Positions 42,109 through 51,034 of a stretch of 64,000 nucleotides of DNA are shown here, piece after piece. The position numbers and the translations under genes are program-made. Source of the stretch: Desulfonatronum sp. SC1. Its GTDB lineage: Bacteria; Desulfobacterota; Desulfovibrionia; Desulfovibrionales; Desulfonatronaceae. Under the pieces are notes generated by a model. It ran no database searches. It was not told the origin of the DNA and worked only from the letters and a program-made list of their open reading frames with translations. Location: the NCBI RefSeq assembly GCF_003046795.1, contig NZ_PZKN01000010.1:54140-118139 (forward strand), written 5' to 3'. Position 1 is the first letter of the stretch. Each line of letters begins with the position of its first letter.

Positions 42109-42166
42109 TCACTCCTCATCGAGCGAACCGCTGGAGCCGATTCAGGCTGAAAAGGGTTGAAAAGGC

Positions 42167-43024
42167 ATGCGCGTCACTGTCCTTGTGGACAATAACACTC
42201 TGACGGACCGCTATCTCCTGGGTGAGCCGGGCTTGAGCATTCTGCTGGAGCACGAGGGGCGGCGGACCCTGCTGGATACCGGATACTCGGACGTCTTTTT
42301 GCGCAACGCCGCTAAGTTGGGTCAGGATCTGCTGCATTTGGACAGGGTGGTGTTGTCTCACGGTCACCTGGATCATTCCTGGGGCCTGACCGAACTGGTC
42401 CGCTTACGCACCGAGGCGGCAATCATGCGGCGCACTGTCCCGGAGACCGAATTGCTGGCCCATCCATTGGCCCTGCATGGCAAATACCGCGATCATCTTC
42501 CGGAAATTGGATCATTAATGGATGTCGAGCGCCTCGGATGTCACTTTCACCTGAATCTGCGCAGCCGCCCCATGCAGCTGGGTGGGGGACTCGTCTACCT
42601 GGGCGAGATCCCGCGACGGTTTGCTTTTGAACTTGTCGAGTCGAAAGAGAGGATGCACAGGACGCACGACGGACCGCAACCGGATGTCCTCTTGGACGAT
42701 ACGGCCCTGGCGTTTCGTTCCGCCAAGGGCTTGGTGCTGATCACGGGCTGCTCGCACAGTGGTATTTGCAATATCGCGGCCCAGGCAATGGCCTTGACCG
42801 GCGTGGATCGGGTCGTGGACATCATCGGCGGGTTGCACCTGCTTGGCGCCTCACGAGAGCGTCTGGAAGAGACAACGAATTACTTGGCCAACGTCGGACT
42901 CGAGGCCCTGCATGCCTGCCATTGCACGGACCTGGAGGCCAAGATCGCCCTGGCCGGACGGCTTCCTGTTCGGGAAACGGGCAGCGGGTTGATTCTGGAA
43001 TATCCCGGGGAGGACGCGGCTTGA
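42167..43024 (+). CDS. MBL-fold metallo-hydrolase
   Basis: 285 residues. The metal motif is HGHLDHSWG near residue 66, with further His in GCSHSGICNI and GGLHLLG and the last in HACHCTD. All beta-lactamase-fold ligands are intact. Similar MBL proteins occur in ORP-type clusters of anaerobes; the substrate is unknown. It is the last gene of the plus-strand ORP run, 58 bases after FmdB. Confidence 0.87.
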   Translation: MRVTVLVDNNTLTDRYLLGEPGLSILLEHEGRRTLLDTGYSDVFLRNAAKLGQDLLHLDRVVLSHGHLDHSWGLTELVRLRTEAAIMRRTVPETELLAHPLALHGKYRDHLPEIGSLMDVERLGCHFHLNLRSRPMQLGGGLVYLGEIPRRFAFELVESKERMHRTHDGPQPDVLLDDTALAFRSAKGLVLITGCSHSGICNIAAQAMALTGVDRVVDIIGGLHLLGASRERLEETTNYLANVGLEALHACHCTDLEAKIALAGRLPVRETGSGLILEYPGEDAA

Positions 43025-43060
43025 GTCGGCGCTTAGGTTCAGGGCGTTGCCGTTTCGGGC

Positions 43061-43099
43061 TTTTTAAGCGTCTGTATAGTTGCGAAAGGCGCTTAAAAA
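43061..43099. repeat. Short inverted repeat after the MBL gene
   Basis: TTTTTAAGCG (43061-43070) and CGCTTAAAAA (43090-43099) are exact reverse complements around a 19-base spacer. Probably part of the termination region between convergent operons. Confidence 0.6.
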
Positions 43100-43127
43100 A
43101 CCCAGGCCGCCCAATGCGGCCTGGGTT
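43099..43127 (-). terminator. Rho-independent terminator of the minus-strand ORP arm
   Basis: AACCCAGGCCGC pairs with GCGGCCTGGGTT (12 bp) across CCAAT. On the minus strand the stem is followed by TTTT, so it terminates the Mrp gene that stops at 43156. Confidence 0.8.
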
Positions 43128-43155
43128 CAAGCGAGGGAGGCGGAACAATTTTTGG

Positions 43156-44019
43156 TTAATTCTCAGCCAGCCGGCTCTCCGAGATCGCCAGAATCGGCTT
43201 GATTATGTGATGTAAAGCCTGGGCCGTGGGGCCTTCCTGGTGGATGCGCAGGAAGGCGAAGCCTTCGTCTCCGGAGCGAACCACTTCCGGATCCAGGGGA
43301 ATCCTGCCCAGAAACGGAACGCCCATCTCCTCGGCAAGAGCCTGTCCTCCTCCGCTGCCGAAAATATCATCCACATGACCGCAGTGGCCGCAGACATGGC
43401 CGCTCATGTTTTCCACGATGCCCAGAACCGGGTTGCCCACCTCGGAGCAAAAGGTCACGGACCTCCGGACATCATCCACGGCCACTTCCTGGGGGGTGGT
43501 TATGATCAGGGCCTTGGCCGACGGTCCCAGCAGCTGGAGCACGGACAAGGGCTCGTCCCCGGTCCCCGGCGGGCAGTCCACGACCAGGAAATCCAGGTCG
43601 CCCCAGGTCACGTCGCGCAGAAACTGCTTGATCATCCCCATCTTTACCGGACCACGCCAGATCACGGGTTCCCGGTTGTTTGGCAGCAAAAAGCCCAGTG
43701 ACATGACCCACAAATTCGGACCGGCATTGATGGGCTCCAGACGTCCGGCGTCAATATGCGGGTGCTTTCCGCTCAGGCTGAGCAGTCTGGGAACGCTGGG
43801 ACCGTGGACGTCCACATCCAGCAGACCGGTCTTCATTCCGGCCATGGCCAGAGCCTGAGCCAGATTTACGGCCACGGTGCTCTTGCCCACGCCGCCCTTT
43901 CCGGAAAGAACGACGATTTTGTTTTTGATCCGGGCAAGGCTGGCCAGGAGAGCTTTTTCTTCCTCGCTCTGCCCGGCGCAATCCTTGTCCGAACACGTCT
44001 CGCAATCATGGTCGCTCAT
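43156..44019 (-). CDS. mrp: Mrp/NBP35-family Fe-S carrier ATPase (ORP complex)
   Basis: 287 residues from the ATG at 44019 (AGGAG 10 bases upstream). The N-terminal CETCSDKDC motif is followed by Walker A GKGGVGKST near 41, GLLDVDVHGPS, and DCPPGTGDEPLS. A CGHCGH motif near 205 is the Mrp Fe-S bridging site. It is the DVU2109-like member of the ORP system, but no ORP domain is fused at the C-terminus, which ends at AISESRLAEN. In some Desulfovibrio the two are fused as MrpORP. Here ORP-type proteins are separate genes on the opposite strand. Confidence 0.9.
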   Translation of the reverse strand: MSDHDCETCSDKDCAGQSEEEKALLASLARIKNKIVVLSGKGGVGKSTVAVNLAQALAMAGMKTGLLDVDVHGPSVPRLLSLSGKHPHIDAGRLEPINAGPNLWVMSLGFLLPNNREPVIWRGPVKMGMIKQFLRDVTWGDLDFLVVDCPPGTGDEPLSVLQLLGPSAKALIITTPQEVAVDDVRRSVTFCSEVGNPVLGIVENMSGHVCGHCGHVDDIFGSGGGQALAEEMGVPFLGRIPLDPEVVRSGDEGFAFLRIHQEGPTAQALHHIIKPILAISESRLAEN

Positions 44020-44090
44020 GATGCGCATACTCCTGAATCTGATGGTTGGAGGGTGCGGGTAATCGGATACTGTCCAACATTTTTCGATGG

Positions 44091-44426
44091 CTATGACAGG
44101 TTCCAGCAACGATGTATCCGCAGGCGTCGTTGCCTGAGGCGGTTGCCGGGCATGGGTTTTGGGGTTGTCGACGCACCGGGCTCGCCAGATCCGGTAGGAA
44201 CGGATGCCGACGCCTGAGCGGTGCTTCCGTCTTGCTGGTTGCGCGAGCCACTTTGGCTCCAATCTCGACCTTGACCTTTGCCTTGACCTCGTCCCATCCC
44301 CTGGCCGCCTTGACCGCGGCAACCGCCACGGCCTCGCCCTTGACCTTGACCCTGTGGGCAATTCCCATTGCCCAAGCCACTTATCGCGCCCTGTCCGGTG
44401 GGTCCGGTTCCATCACCTTTTGGCAT
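44091..44426 (-). CDS. DUF5320-like Gly/Gln-rich protein
   Basis: 111 residues from the ATG at 44426 (AGGAGGT upstream). Starts MPKGDGTGPTGQGAISGLGN, followed by Gly-Gln-Arg repeats (about 25-55) and a Pro/Ala/Arg tail. Low complexity, likely unstructured. A paralogue starts MPNQDGTGP at 36291. The Mrp gene follows 71 bases downstream. A sigma-54-like promoter lies 58 bases before the start. Confidence 0.8.
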   Translation of the reverse strand: MPKGDGTGPTGQGAISGLGNGNCPQGQGQGRGRGGCRGQGGQGMGRGQGKGQGRDWSQSGSRNQQDGSTAQASASVPTGSGEPGASTTPKPMPGNRLRQRRLRIHRCWNLS

Positions 44427-44791
44427 GACAACCTCCTGTGTGCTGTTCCTTGATTGGGGTCTGTTGACCATGTAAAGGCTTAAACACAATCTGTGCCAAA
44501 CGAAGAGGTGTAATTATTTTATGTGGATAGCGCGAAAAGATGGCAGGGTGATCGCAAACTGGGCTTGTAATGCGTCTTGGGGTGGATAATAGGCTATTTT
44601 TACGCCCTTGGAGCCCGCTATCAGAGTGGAGTTGTGGTAGCAGCACTATTCAAAGACTGATGCAACGGCATATGGCCACCGAGGTCCATGAAGACGGACC
44701 CATCGTCCATAGCTCCCGGATTTATTCTCTTGAAATGAAAGGGTGGAGCGAGGGGACGGAAGGCAATGAGATCGTCCCCTCGAAAAAACTA
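44427..44791. other. Intergenic region between ORP arm and the hmc-associated kinase
   Basis: 365 bases. It contains the sigma-54 promoter (44484-44498) and a 10-bp hairpin CGAGGGGACG/CGTCCCCTCG (44749-44758 and 44773-44782) just behind the stop of the gene ending at 44792. No ORF with support. Confidence 0.55.
44484..44498 (-). promoter_or_regulatory. Sigma-54 (-24/-12) promoter of the minus ORP arm
   Basis: On the minus strand TTGGCACAGATTGTGTT: TGGCAC at -24 and GTGT at -12, against TGGCAC-N5-TTGC. One mismatch in the GC doublet. It lies 58 bases before the DUF5320-like start. Confidence 0.6.
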
Positions 44792-46756
44792 TTATGCGCC
44801 GGACTCTTTCAGCTCGGGCGATCGCCGACTTGGACAAATCGCCGGTTGTTTCCGAGGCAGGGTGATGGTGAAGGTGCTGCCGTTGCCGGGTTCGGACTCC
44901 ACGGCTATGGAGCCGCCGTGTTTTTCGATGGTCTGGTTGGAGATGAACAGACCCAGGCCGGTGCCCTTGCTGCCCTTGGAAGAGAAGAAGAGAGTGAAGA
45001 TTTTGTCGCGGGTTTCCTTGTCCATGCCCTGGCCCTGGTCCTTGACCGTGATGACGACGTGGTCCGGGGTTCCCGAGGCTGAAAACTCGACCTGGCGTTG
45101 TTCGTCCGCAACTCCCTCGCAGGCATCCACCGCGTTTTCCAAAAAATTGACCAGGGCCGCGGAAAGGGCGGCGGCGTCGATCTCAAAGGAGCCGAGGTTC
45201 TCTTCGGCATGAAAGGAGAATTGGACGTCGGCTTTGTCCGATCGCGGGCGAATCAGTCCGGCCGTGTCGGCCAGGAATTTTGCCGCGTCGAGGTCCTGGA
45301 CATCGAGGTCCCGGGACTTGGCGTAGTAGAGGATGTCCAGCACCAGCTTGCGGACCTTGCCGATGATGTTCTTCAGGGTGTTCATGGCGTCCGCGACCTG
45401 GTCGGGCTGATCGTTCTTCAGTCCGGATTCCAGGCGGTACATGCCGCCGTCCAAAGCCGTGAGCAATCCCTTGACCCCGTGGGACATGGAGCCAAGCATG
45501 ATGCCCAGGGAGGTCAGGTGGTCCTGGAGACGTCGAATTTCGGTGATATCGGTGTACATTTCGATGACTTGGTGAATGTCACCATGAGCGTTGCGAATGG
45601 GCGAGGAAATCGCCAGCACGTTGAGCTGCTCGCCGTCCTTGGTGGTGACCACGGTTTCCATCTGATGCGACTCACCGTCCTGGAGCGTTTGCTGCATCAG
45701 GCAGTCCGCACAGGGTGCTTCCCGGCCCTTCTTCTCCCGATAGCACCTCAGCCCCTCGGCCTCGTTGAACTTCTCCTTGAAGCGGCGGTTGGTCTCCGCG
45801 ACGGTGAAGTCCGGGTTTTGCACCGTAATATAGCAGGGGACCTCATCGAAAAGGCGCTGGTATTTGCGCTGGGTGGCCAACAGTTCATCCCGGAGGCGGC
45901 TGAGTTCCGTCATGTCCACGGCGATGCTCAGAACCAGTCCGACCTCCCCACCTTTGTCCAGGATCGGCGAGGTATGCGCCGTGACCGGGATCGGCGTTCC
46001 GTCCTTTCCGGCCAGGGTCGCTTTGAGGCGTTGACCGTTTCCCGACAGAAAGGTCGCCTGGACGGGACATTCGGAATCGGCGGAGGCCTCCTGGGCGTAC
46101 ATCTGGGGCGTGTTCATGCCGTTGCAATCGCCGATGCGCTCTCTGAACAGACTGTTGCAGGCGACGACCCGCAGGTCCTTGTTGTGCAGGGATACGAGGC
46201 AGGGCAGTTCGTTGAAGAGTCCGGTTCGGTTTTCCACCTCGGTGGTGATTCCGGATAAAAAATCACTGAATTTTTCCACCATTTGTCCGGCGGCGGTCTG
46301 GCGTTCCAGCTTGACAATGTGCTGGGTTTTTTCTTCCACGAGGCGTTCGAGGTTCTCCGTGTAGTTCCGTAGCTGGCGTTTCATGACGATCTTCTCCCGA
46401 ACGCGGTTCAGGGAGATTTCCAGCACGTCGTCGTTGATGGGCTTGGTGATGAAGTCCGCGGCTTCGTGTTTCAGAGCCTCGATGGCCAGTTCCAGATCAC
46501 CATGGCCGGTGATGATCACCACCTCCACGTCAGGATAGTCTTTCTTGAGCCGCCGCATCAGCTCGATCCCGTCCATGACCGGCATCTTGATGTCGGTGAG
46601 CACGATGGAGGGCTGGAAGTCTTGGAAGACTTGCAGCGCGACGCTTCCATTCTCTGCGGTCTTGACCTCGTACCCCATGTCTTCCAGGGTCAGTCCCAGA
46701 AACCGTCTGATTCCCTCTTCGTCGTCGACGAGCAGTAATTTATTGTCCGTGATCAT
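44792..46756 (-). CDS. Receiver-PAS-PAS-histidine kinase (hmc-associated)
   Basis: 654 residues from the ATG at 46756 (GGAGC upstream). Receiver (phospho-Asp in VLTDIKMPV), helical linker, PAS, PAS with CYREKKGREAPCADC, then the atypical H-box LGSMSHGVKGLL and an HATPase ending GTGLGLFISNQTI. Same order and strong resemblance to the protein at 18252-20246. Cytoplasmic. It lies downstream of hmc and its receiver on minus, so it may take part in redox control of hmc. Confidence 0.92.
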   Translation of the reverse strand: MITDNKLLLVDDEEGIRRFLGLTLEDMGYEVKTAENGSVALQVFQDFQPSIVLTDIKMPVMDGIELMRRLKKDYPDVEVVIITGHGDLELAIEALKHEAADFITKPINDDVLEISLNRVREKIVMKRQLRNYTENLERLVEEKTQHIVKLERQTAAGQMVEKFSDFLSGITTEVENRTGLFNELPCLVSLHNKDLRVVACNSLFRERIGDCNGMNTPQMYAQEASADSECPVQATFLSGNGQRLKATLAGKDGTPIPVTAHTSPILDKGGEVGLVLSIAVDMTELSRLRDELLATQRKYQRLFDEVPCYITVQNPDFTVAETNRRFKEKFNEAEGLRCYREKKGREAPCADCLMQQTLQDGESHQMETVVTTKDGEQLNVLAISSPIRNAHGDIHQVIEMYTDITEIRRLQDHLTSLGIMLGSMSHGVKGLLTALDGGMYRLESGLKNDQPDQVADAMNTLKNIIGKVRKLVLDILYYAKSRDLDVQDLDAAKFLADTAGLIRPRSDKADVQFSFHAEENLGSFEIDAAALSAALVNFLENAVDACEGVADEQRQVEFSASGTPDHVVITVKDQGQGMDKETRDKIFTLFFSSKGSKGTGLGLFISNQTIEKHGGSIAVESEPGNGSTFTITLPRKQPAICPSRRSPELKESGA

Positions 46757-47099
46757 GTTTGCTCCAAATCAAGGTGAAGGCGTAAAACGGGCCATGCAGA
46801 ATATCCCGAGCCAAGAGGGCGGCTTTGTGCCGATCATGCCGAACCTTTCGTTTCCGAATCAGTCATGCCCTCGCAGACGGGTATCCAGAATCGGAATGAG
46901 GCCACACACGGAATGTGCTGAACAGCTCCAGTGGTGGAAGAAAAAGGAGTAAAAGGGACGGGCGGAAAAGGCAATCCACGCATGGCGAAAAAACACCCCG
47001 TGGATGATGGGAGGGCGATATCGGAAAGCGATGAAAATGAGGACGTCCGCCCTTGCTCCGCGGATGGAACAAGGGCGGACGATTATTCGAGGGACTGAC
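46757..47099. other. Intergenic region
   Basis: 343 bases between a kinase and a receiver on minus. A 12-bp hairpin CGTCCGCCCTTG/CAAGGGCGGACG (47044-47055 and 47070-47081) lies 19 bases after the receiver stop, without a T-run. Nothing else is recognisable. Confidence 0.55.
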
Positions 47100-47453
47100 T
47101 CAGCCGATGGTCTGCTTGACGATCTTCAACAGTTCGTCGCGGTCAAAAGGCTTGGTCAGGCTGGCGACGGCCTTTTGGATCGCATACTGGTTTGACGGCA
47201 GGCCGCTGATCACGATGATCGGGATTTTCTTCAGTTCCGGGTTCTGGGTCAGTTTGCGGTAAAAGCGTGGACCCCATTCATTGGGCATTTCCAGGTCAAG
47301 GGTGATCAGGTCCGGTTTTTCCTTGGCCACGATGTCGTGGGCCTCGGAGCCGTCGTTGGCTTCCACGGTTTCATAGCCGTTGTCCTTGAACAACTGGGTC
47401 AGGTACGAGGTGATTTCCTTGTCGTCGTCGACGACCATGATTTTCTTCGCCAC
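47100..47453 (-). CDS. Single-domain response regulator, Rrf1-like
   Basis: 117 residues from GTG at 47453 (AGGAGGT 6 bases upstream). Acidic cluster VVDDDKE, phospho-Asp in LITLDLEMP, Ser in VISGLP and Lys in LTKPFD. In D. vulgaris the hmc operon is followed by rrf1, a response regulator; this position and type match. Paralogue of 20315-20668. Confidence 0.9.
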   Translation of the reverse strand: MAKKIMVVDDDKEITSYLTQLFKDNGYETVEANDGSEAHDIVAKEKPDLITLDLEMPNEWGPRFYRKLTQNPELKKIPIIVISGLPSNQYAIQKAVASLTKPFDRDELLKIVKQTIG

Positions 47454-47568
47454 TGTACACCTCCTGGTGAGATTCGGAAGGAACTTCCAATCCTTGAGGT
47501 TGCCGAAATCAACGAGAGCCTGGCATACATGCAAAGGTATTTCGTCTCGCATGCGATGCCCTACAATT

Positions 47569-47601
47569 CCACCGCCCGGGTTCGGAGACATCGGGCGGTG
47601 G
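47569..47601 (-). repeat. 10-bp hairpin between USP and receiver genes
   Basis: CCACCGCCCG (47569-47578) and CGGGCGGTGG (47592-47601), with a 13-base loop, lie 21 bases behind the universal-stress-protein stop. No T-run. Probably an RNA-processing or weak termination element. Confidence 0.55.
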
Positions 47602-47621
47602 ACGCAATGCTCGCAATACTT

Positions 47622-48521
47622 CTAGACCTTGTCCGGCCTGTTTACGCTGACCACCGGGCAGTTGGCCCGAAGGATCACCTGTTCCAGGGTCGAACCCATG
47701 CTGGCCAGTTCCGGATCCAACTCTGTGGTGTTGTGGGCCAGGACAATCAGGTCGGCCATGCGTTCTCGGGCGATCTTGACGATTTCCACGTAGGGATTGC
47801 CTTCCCAGACGTCGACTTCAAAATTCTTGAAATCGCCCATCTTGGGGCCGTACACGTCCCGCAGGCGTTTGCGAAGCGTGATCAGTTTGTCCTCTATATC
47901 GCTCTGGGCCAAGACCTTGCTGGTGATGTCCAGGGCGTGAAACAGGGTCATTTCACAATCGTACTCCTTGGCCATGGAAAGGGCGTACTTGAAGGCGCTT
48001 TCCGACTGCTTCGAGAAGTCCGTGGCAAAGACGATATGGGAGAAGCCGCCCATATACGATGCGGATTCGCGGTGCACGGTCATCACCGGGCACTTGGCGG
48101 CCTTGGCCACGCGTTGCAGGGTGCTACCGGGGTAGCCCTTGGAATAGATGGAACTGGAGTCGCCGGAATGCGCGCCCATGATGATCATGTCCGCATCTTC
48201 GCTGCGGGCCGCCCGGAGGATTTCCCTGTGTGGCAGGCCTGTTGCCAGAAGGATACGCGAGCTTTTGCATTCCTCAAGCTGCTTGGCGTAGGTGTTTTTC
48301 AGTTCTTCCTCGACCCAGGCCATGTAGTCGTCGTCGACCTCCACGGCCTCCTGGGAGCGCACGTCGCTGACCTCCTGATAGGAAAAGCCCTTCTTGGGCA
48401 CGCCGGCGACGTGAAAGAGCAGCAGTTCCGCATCGTACCGTTTGGCCATCTCAAAGGCCACCCGCGCGGCCCCAAAACTTGCCGGAGAGCCTGTGGTCGC
48501 CAAAAGAATCTTCTTCTTCAT
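47622..48521 (-). CDS. Tandem universal stress protein
   Basis: 299 residues with two UspA domains. The first ends MGAHSGDSSSIYSKGYPGSTLQRVAKAAKCPVMTV and has the GxxGS-type ATP region. The second ends LAHNTTELDPELASMGSTLEQVILRANCPVVSV, also with GST. It lies between hmcF and the receiver gene. Role unknown; USP genes commonly accompany respiratory operons. Confidence 0.9.
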   Translation of the reverse strand: MKKKILLATTGSPASFGAARVAFEMAKRYDAELLLFHVAGVPKKGFSYQEVSDVRSQEAVEVDDDYMAWVEEELKNTYAKQLEECKSSRILLATGLPHREILRAARSEDADMIIMGAHSGDSSSIYSKGYPGSTLQRVAKAAKCPVMTVHRESASYMGGFSHIVFATDFSKQSESAFKYALSMAKEYDCEMTLFHALDITSKVLAQSDIEDKLITLRKRLRDVYGPKMGDFKNFEVDVWEGNPYVEIVKIARERMADLIVLAHNTTELDPELASMGSTLEQVILRANCPVVSVNRPDKV

Positions 48522-48565
48522 GAGTTACCTCGTATGTGCTGACTGTTGGTGCGACAAGGCAGAAT

Positions 48566-49972
48566 TTATTCCTCTTCGCCTTCCTCATCCTGGGGCTTGA
48601 GGTGATCCGGGACGATCATCATTTTGATCACCAACGGCTTGAGGAAGGACCAGCGCAGGCCCATGGGATATTCTTCTTCCAGGTCGCGGATGGCGTCCCA
48701 GCAATTGTGGCAGGGGGCGACTACGAGCTTGCACCCTGTGGCTAAAATCTGCTCCCTCTTTTTAAGCAGAGCAATGTTTCGCTGGGGGCGATACTTCCCG
48801 ATGCCGTTGAATCCGCCGCCGCCGCCGCAGCAGTAGTTGTACTCCTTGTTTGGGGCCATTTCCACGAAATATCCCGGCTCCACGATATAGCTCATGATTT
48901 CCCGGGTGATGTTCTTCAGACCCTGGTTGCGGACATAGTTGCAGGAATCCTGCAGGGTGACCGGTTCCTTGATCCGTTTGGTCGGGTCGATCTTGATCCG
49001 GCCGGTGCGCAGCATCTCGGCCAGCCATTCCACGTAGTGGATGTACGGCCTGGGCGGCTGGCCGTCTTCCCGACCGGCCCAGTAGGGCCCTTCGATGACC
49101 GTGGCCCGGTGGGCGTGGCCGCATTCCGTGCCCACCACCCGTTTGGGACGTAGCCTCTCGATGGCGTCATAGACATGCAGAACTTGTTGCTTGCACCCTT
49201 CCCAGTCGCCGGCGAACAGAGTCAGTGAGGTCTGCTCCCAGCCTTCGGAGGGCATGGTCCAATTCTCGCCGGCCACGTGGAACAGGATGGCCGCCTCGGC
49301 GATGTCTTCCGGGTAGTGCTTGGCTTCGCGGGCATTGATGGTGTACATGATGTCCGCGTCTTCCTTGTCCATGGGAATTTCCAGACCGGGCCACTCCTCG
49401 GAGTTCTCGTCGGCCATCCATTCGCAGGTGTCAACCCAGTCTTCGGTGGTCACGTCCATCTGGGCCTTGTAAACCCGGTGCATCCCGGAGCCGATCTTCA
49501 ATTCCCAGGGCACGAACCCCTGGGAGAAGAGCAGGCCGCGCAGGTAGGAGAACATCACGCCCATGTCGATGCCGTGGGGGCAGAACTGGCCGCAGCGGTT
49601 GCAGCAGGTACACCAGCTCCAGGCGATGTCCATGCACTTGCGCATGAAGGCGTTGTCCACTTTCCCCTTGCGCTTGACGAGTTCACCCAGCGTGGCGTGG
49701 ATCTTGTAGGACGGTACCTGCTCCGGAACCCTGTCGTTGACCTGGTACAGGAAGCAGCTTTCCGCGCACAGTCCGCATTTGGCGCAGATGTTCAGCCACG
49801 TTTTCAGGCGCGACTTCATGGTGTTTTGGATCGTGGACCAGAGCTTGTCCGTGTCCACGTCCAGTTGTTCCATTTCCGCGTAGTATTGCTTGCCGCTCTT
49901 GTCCCCGAGCGTTAGCTTGAGCTGCTCGTCGGTGACAATGGGCTGCTTGTTGCAAAGAATTCCTTCGGGCAT
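48566..49972 (-). CDS. hmcF: HmcF, CCG-domain Fe-S protein
   Basis: 468 residues. Two 4Fe-4S motifs ([22 protein letters not shown]), the ECGHA motif, and the CCG elements ([26 protein letters not shown]). This is the HmcF/DsrK-like cytoplasmic subunit that should exchange electrons with a thiol, disulfide or sulfite-reducing partner. GGGAGA precedes its ATG. It is the last hmc gene, 39 bases after hmcE. Confidence 0.93.
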   Translation of the reverse strand: MPEGILCNKQPIVTDEQLKLTLGDKSGKQYYAEMEQLDVDTDKLWSTIQNTMKSRLKTWLNICAKCGLCAESCFLYQVNDRVPEQVPSYKIHATLGELVKRKGKVDNAFMRKCMDIAWSWCTCCNRCGQFCPHGIDMGVMFSYLRGLLFSQGFVPWELKIGSGMHRVYKAQMDVTTEDWVDTCEWMADENSEEWPGLEIPMDKEDADIMYTINAREAKHYPEDIAEAAILFHVAGENWTMPSEGWEQTSLTLFAGDWEGCKQQVLHVYDAIERLRPKRVVGTECGHAHRATVIEGPYWAGREDGQPPRPYIHYVEWLAEMLRTGRIKIDPTKRIKEPVTLQDSCNYVRNQGLKNITREIMSYIVEPGYFVEMAPNKEYNYCCGGGGGFNGIGKYRPQRNIALLKKREQILATGCKLVVAPCHNCWDAIRDLEEEYPMGLRWSFLKPLVIKMMIVPDHLKPQDEEGEEE

Positions 49973-50011
49973 TGTATTCTCCCTCTCGTTGAGCTTGTAT
50001 TTCCCAGACGC

Positions 50012-50689
50012 CTACCAGGTCATCTGGGTGCCTTTCATCCCGCCACGCTTGATGCCGTAGTCCATGCCCAGTTGCGCGCGGGACAGGAAGAAGAGAACCA
50101 CGTGGTTCAGCTTGGTGAAGACCAGGCTGAGCAGCCAGACGTGGCCGGTAATGATGTGGATGAGCAGCCAGAAGTCGTAGTTGCCCACGTTGTACCTGGC
50201 GATCAGGCCGGTCAGGAAAGGTGACACGGCGATGACGATCAGCATGTAGTCGTAGGCCGAGGTGAGGATTCTGACCTCGGGATAGGCGATCCGGCGTAGG
50301 ACCAGGAATATCCCGCCGATCACCACGACCCAGGACAGAAAGTCGGCCAACCCGGAGGAAATCCCGGGCAAGCGAATGCCCCAGCTGTCCTTGAGCATGA
50401 TGTTGTGCGCCTCGAGAAAGATCGGCGTGAACAGCAAGCCGATGTGAAAGCTGAAAAAGAGCAGGGTGAACAGCGGCTTGGCCCGCCAGCCGTGGGAGCC
50501 CCAGGGCAAAATCCAGAAAAAGATGGATCTGGCGGCCCCTTTCAGGCCGTGCTGCATGTTAGGCCGATAGCCCACACGGTCCAGTCGCCAGTCCAGGCCG
50601 CGGATGTACGTCACCACATGGTACGTCAATCCAACGACCACGACCAGGAACGTGATCCAGACCATGGGTCCAGTCAAGAAATTATACAT
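50012..50689 (-). CDS. hmcE: HmcE, NarI-like membrane cytochrome b subunit
   Basis: 225 residues from the ATG at 50689 (GAGGAG upstream). About five transmembrane helices, with His residues in SFHIGLLF, LEAHNIML, LLIHIITGH and KLNHVVLFF as candidate haem ligands. It carries electrons through the membrane to HmcF. It is preceded by a 12-bp intercistronic hairpin. Confidence 0.92.
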   Translation of the reverse strand: MYNFLTGPMVWITFLVVVVGLTYHVVTYIRGLDWRLDRVGYRPNMQHGLKGAARSIFFWILPWGSHGWRAKPLFTLLFFSFHIGLLFTPIFLEAHNIMLKDSWGIRLPGISSGLADFLSWVVVIGGIFLVLRRIAYPEVRILTSAYDYMLIVIAVSPFLTGLIARYNVGNYDFWLLIHIITGHVWLLSLVFTKLNHVVLFFLSRAQLGMDYGIKRGGMKGTQMTW

Positions 50690-50787
50690 ATGCGTCTCCT
50701 CGAGCATCACTTATGTTGTTGCAAACCGGACGGTATTTCGTCCGTCGATCCAGAGGGTTGGGATCATGAGCAATCGGGCACGTTTCG

Positions 50788-50826
50788 CGGGTATCCGGCA
50801 CGTACAGTCCGTACCGGATACCCGCT
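50788..50826 (-). repeat. 12-bp intercistronic hairpin between hmcD and hmcE
   Basis: GCGGGTATCCGG (50788-50799) and CCGGATACCCGC (50815-50826) are exact complements, and GTAC/GTAC inside allows further pairing. It lies 12 bases behind hmcD. No T-run. Confidence 0.75.
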
Positions 50827-50837
50827 CGACCGCTTCG

Positions 50838-51014
50838 CTAATGCCCATGGCCATTGTCATGTCCCTCGCCGGTCCGGTGAGGGTTGTCGATGGGTTTCTT
50901 TTCACCCATCAAGAACTGCCACCAGAGTACGGCACCGACCAGTATCCCGCCCATGAGCAGGTAGGTCATGGTCTTGGTATGCATGAAAAACTCGTGCATC
51001 GAGTTGAATTCCAT
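50838..51014 (-). CDS. hmcD: HmcD, small membrane protein
   Basis: 58 residues starting at the ATG at 51014 (GGGAGG 9 bases upstream). One transmembrane helix (about 17-36: TYLLMGGILVGAVLWWQFL) and a His/Gly-rich tail (GEGHDNGHGH). It is too short for most gene finders, but its position between hmcC and hmcE and its size match hmcD. The function in Hmc is not known. Confidence 0.87.
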   Translation of the reverse strand: MEFNSMHEFFMHTKTMTYLLMGGILVGAVLWWQFLMGEKKPIDNPHRTGEGHDNGHGH

Positions 51015-51034
51015 TGGTATAGCCTCCCTTATGC

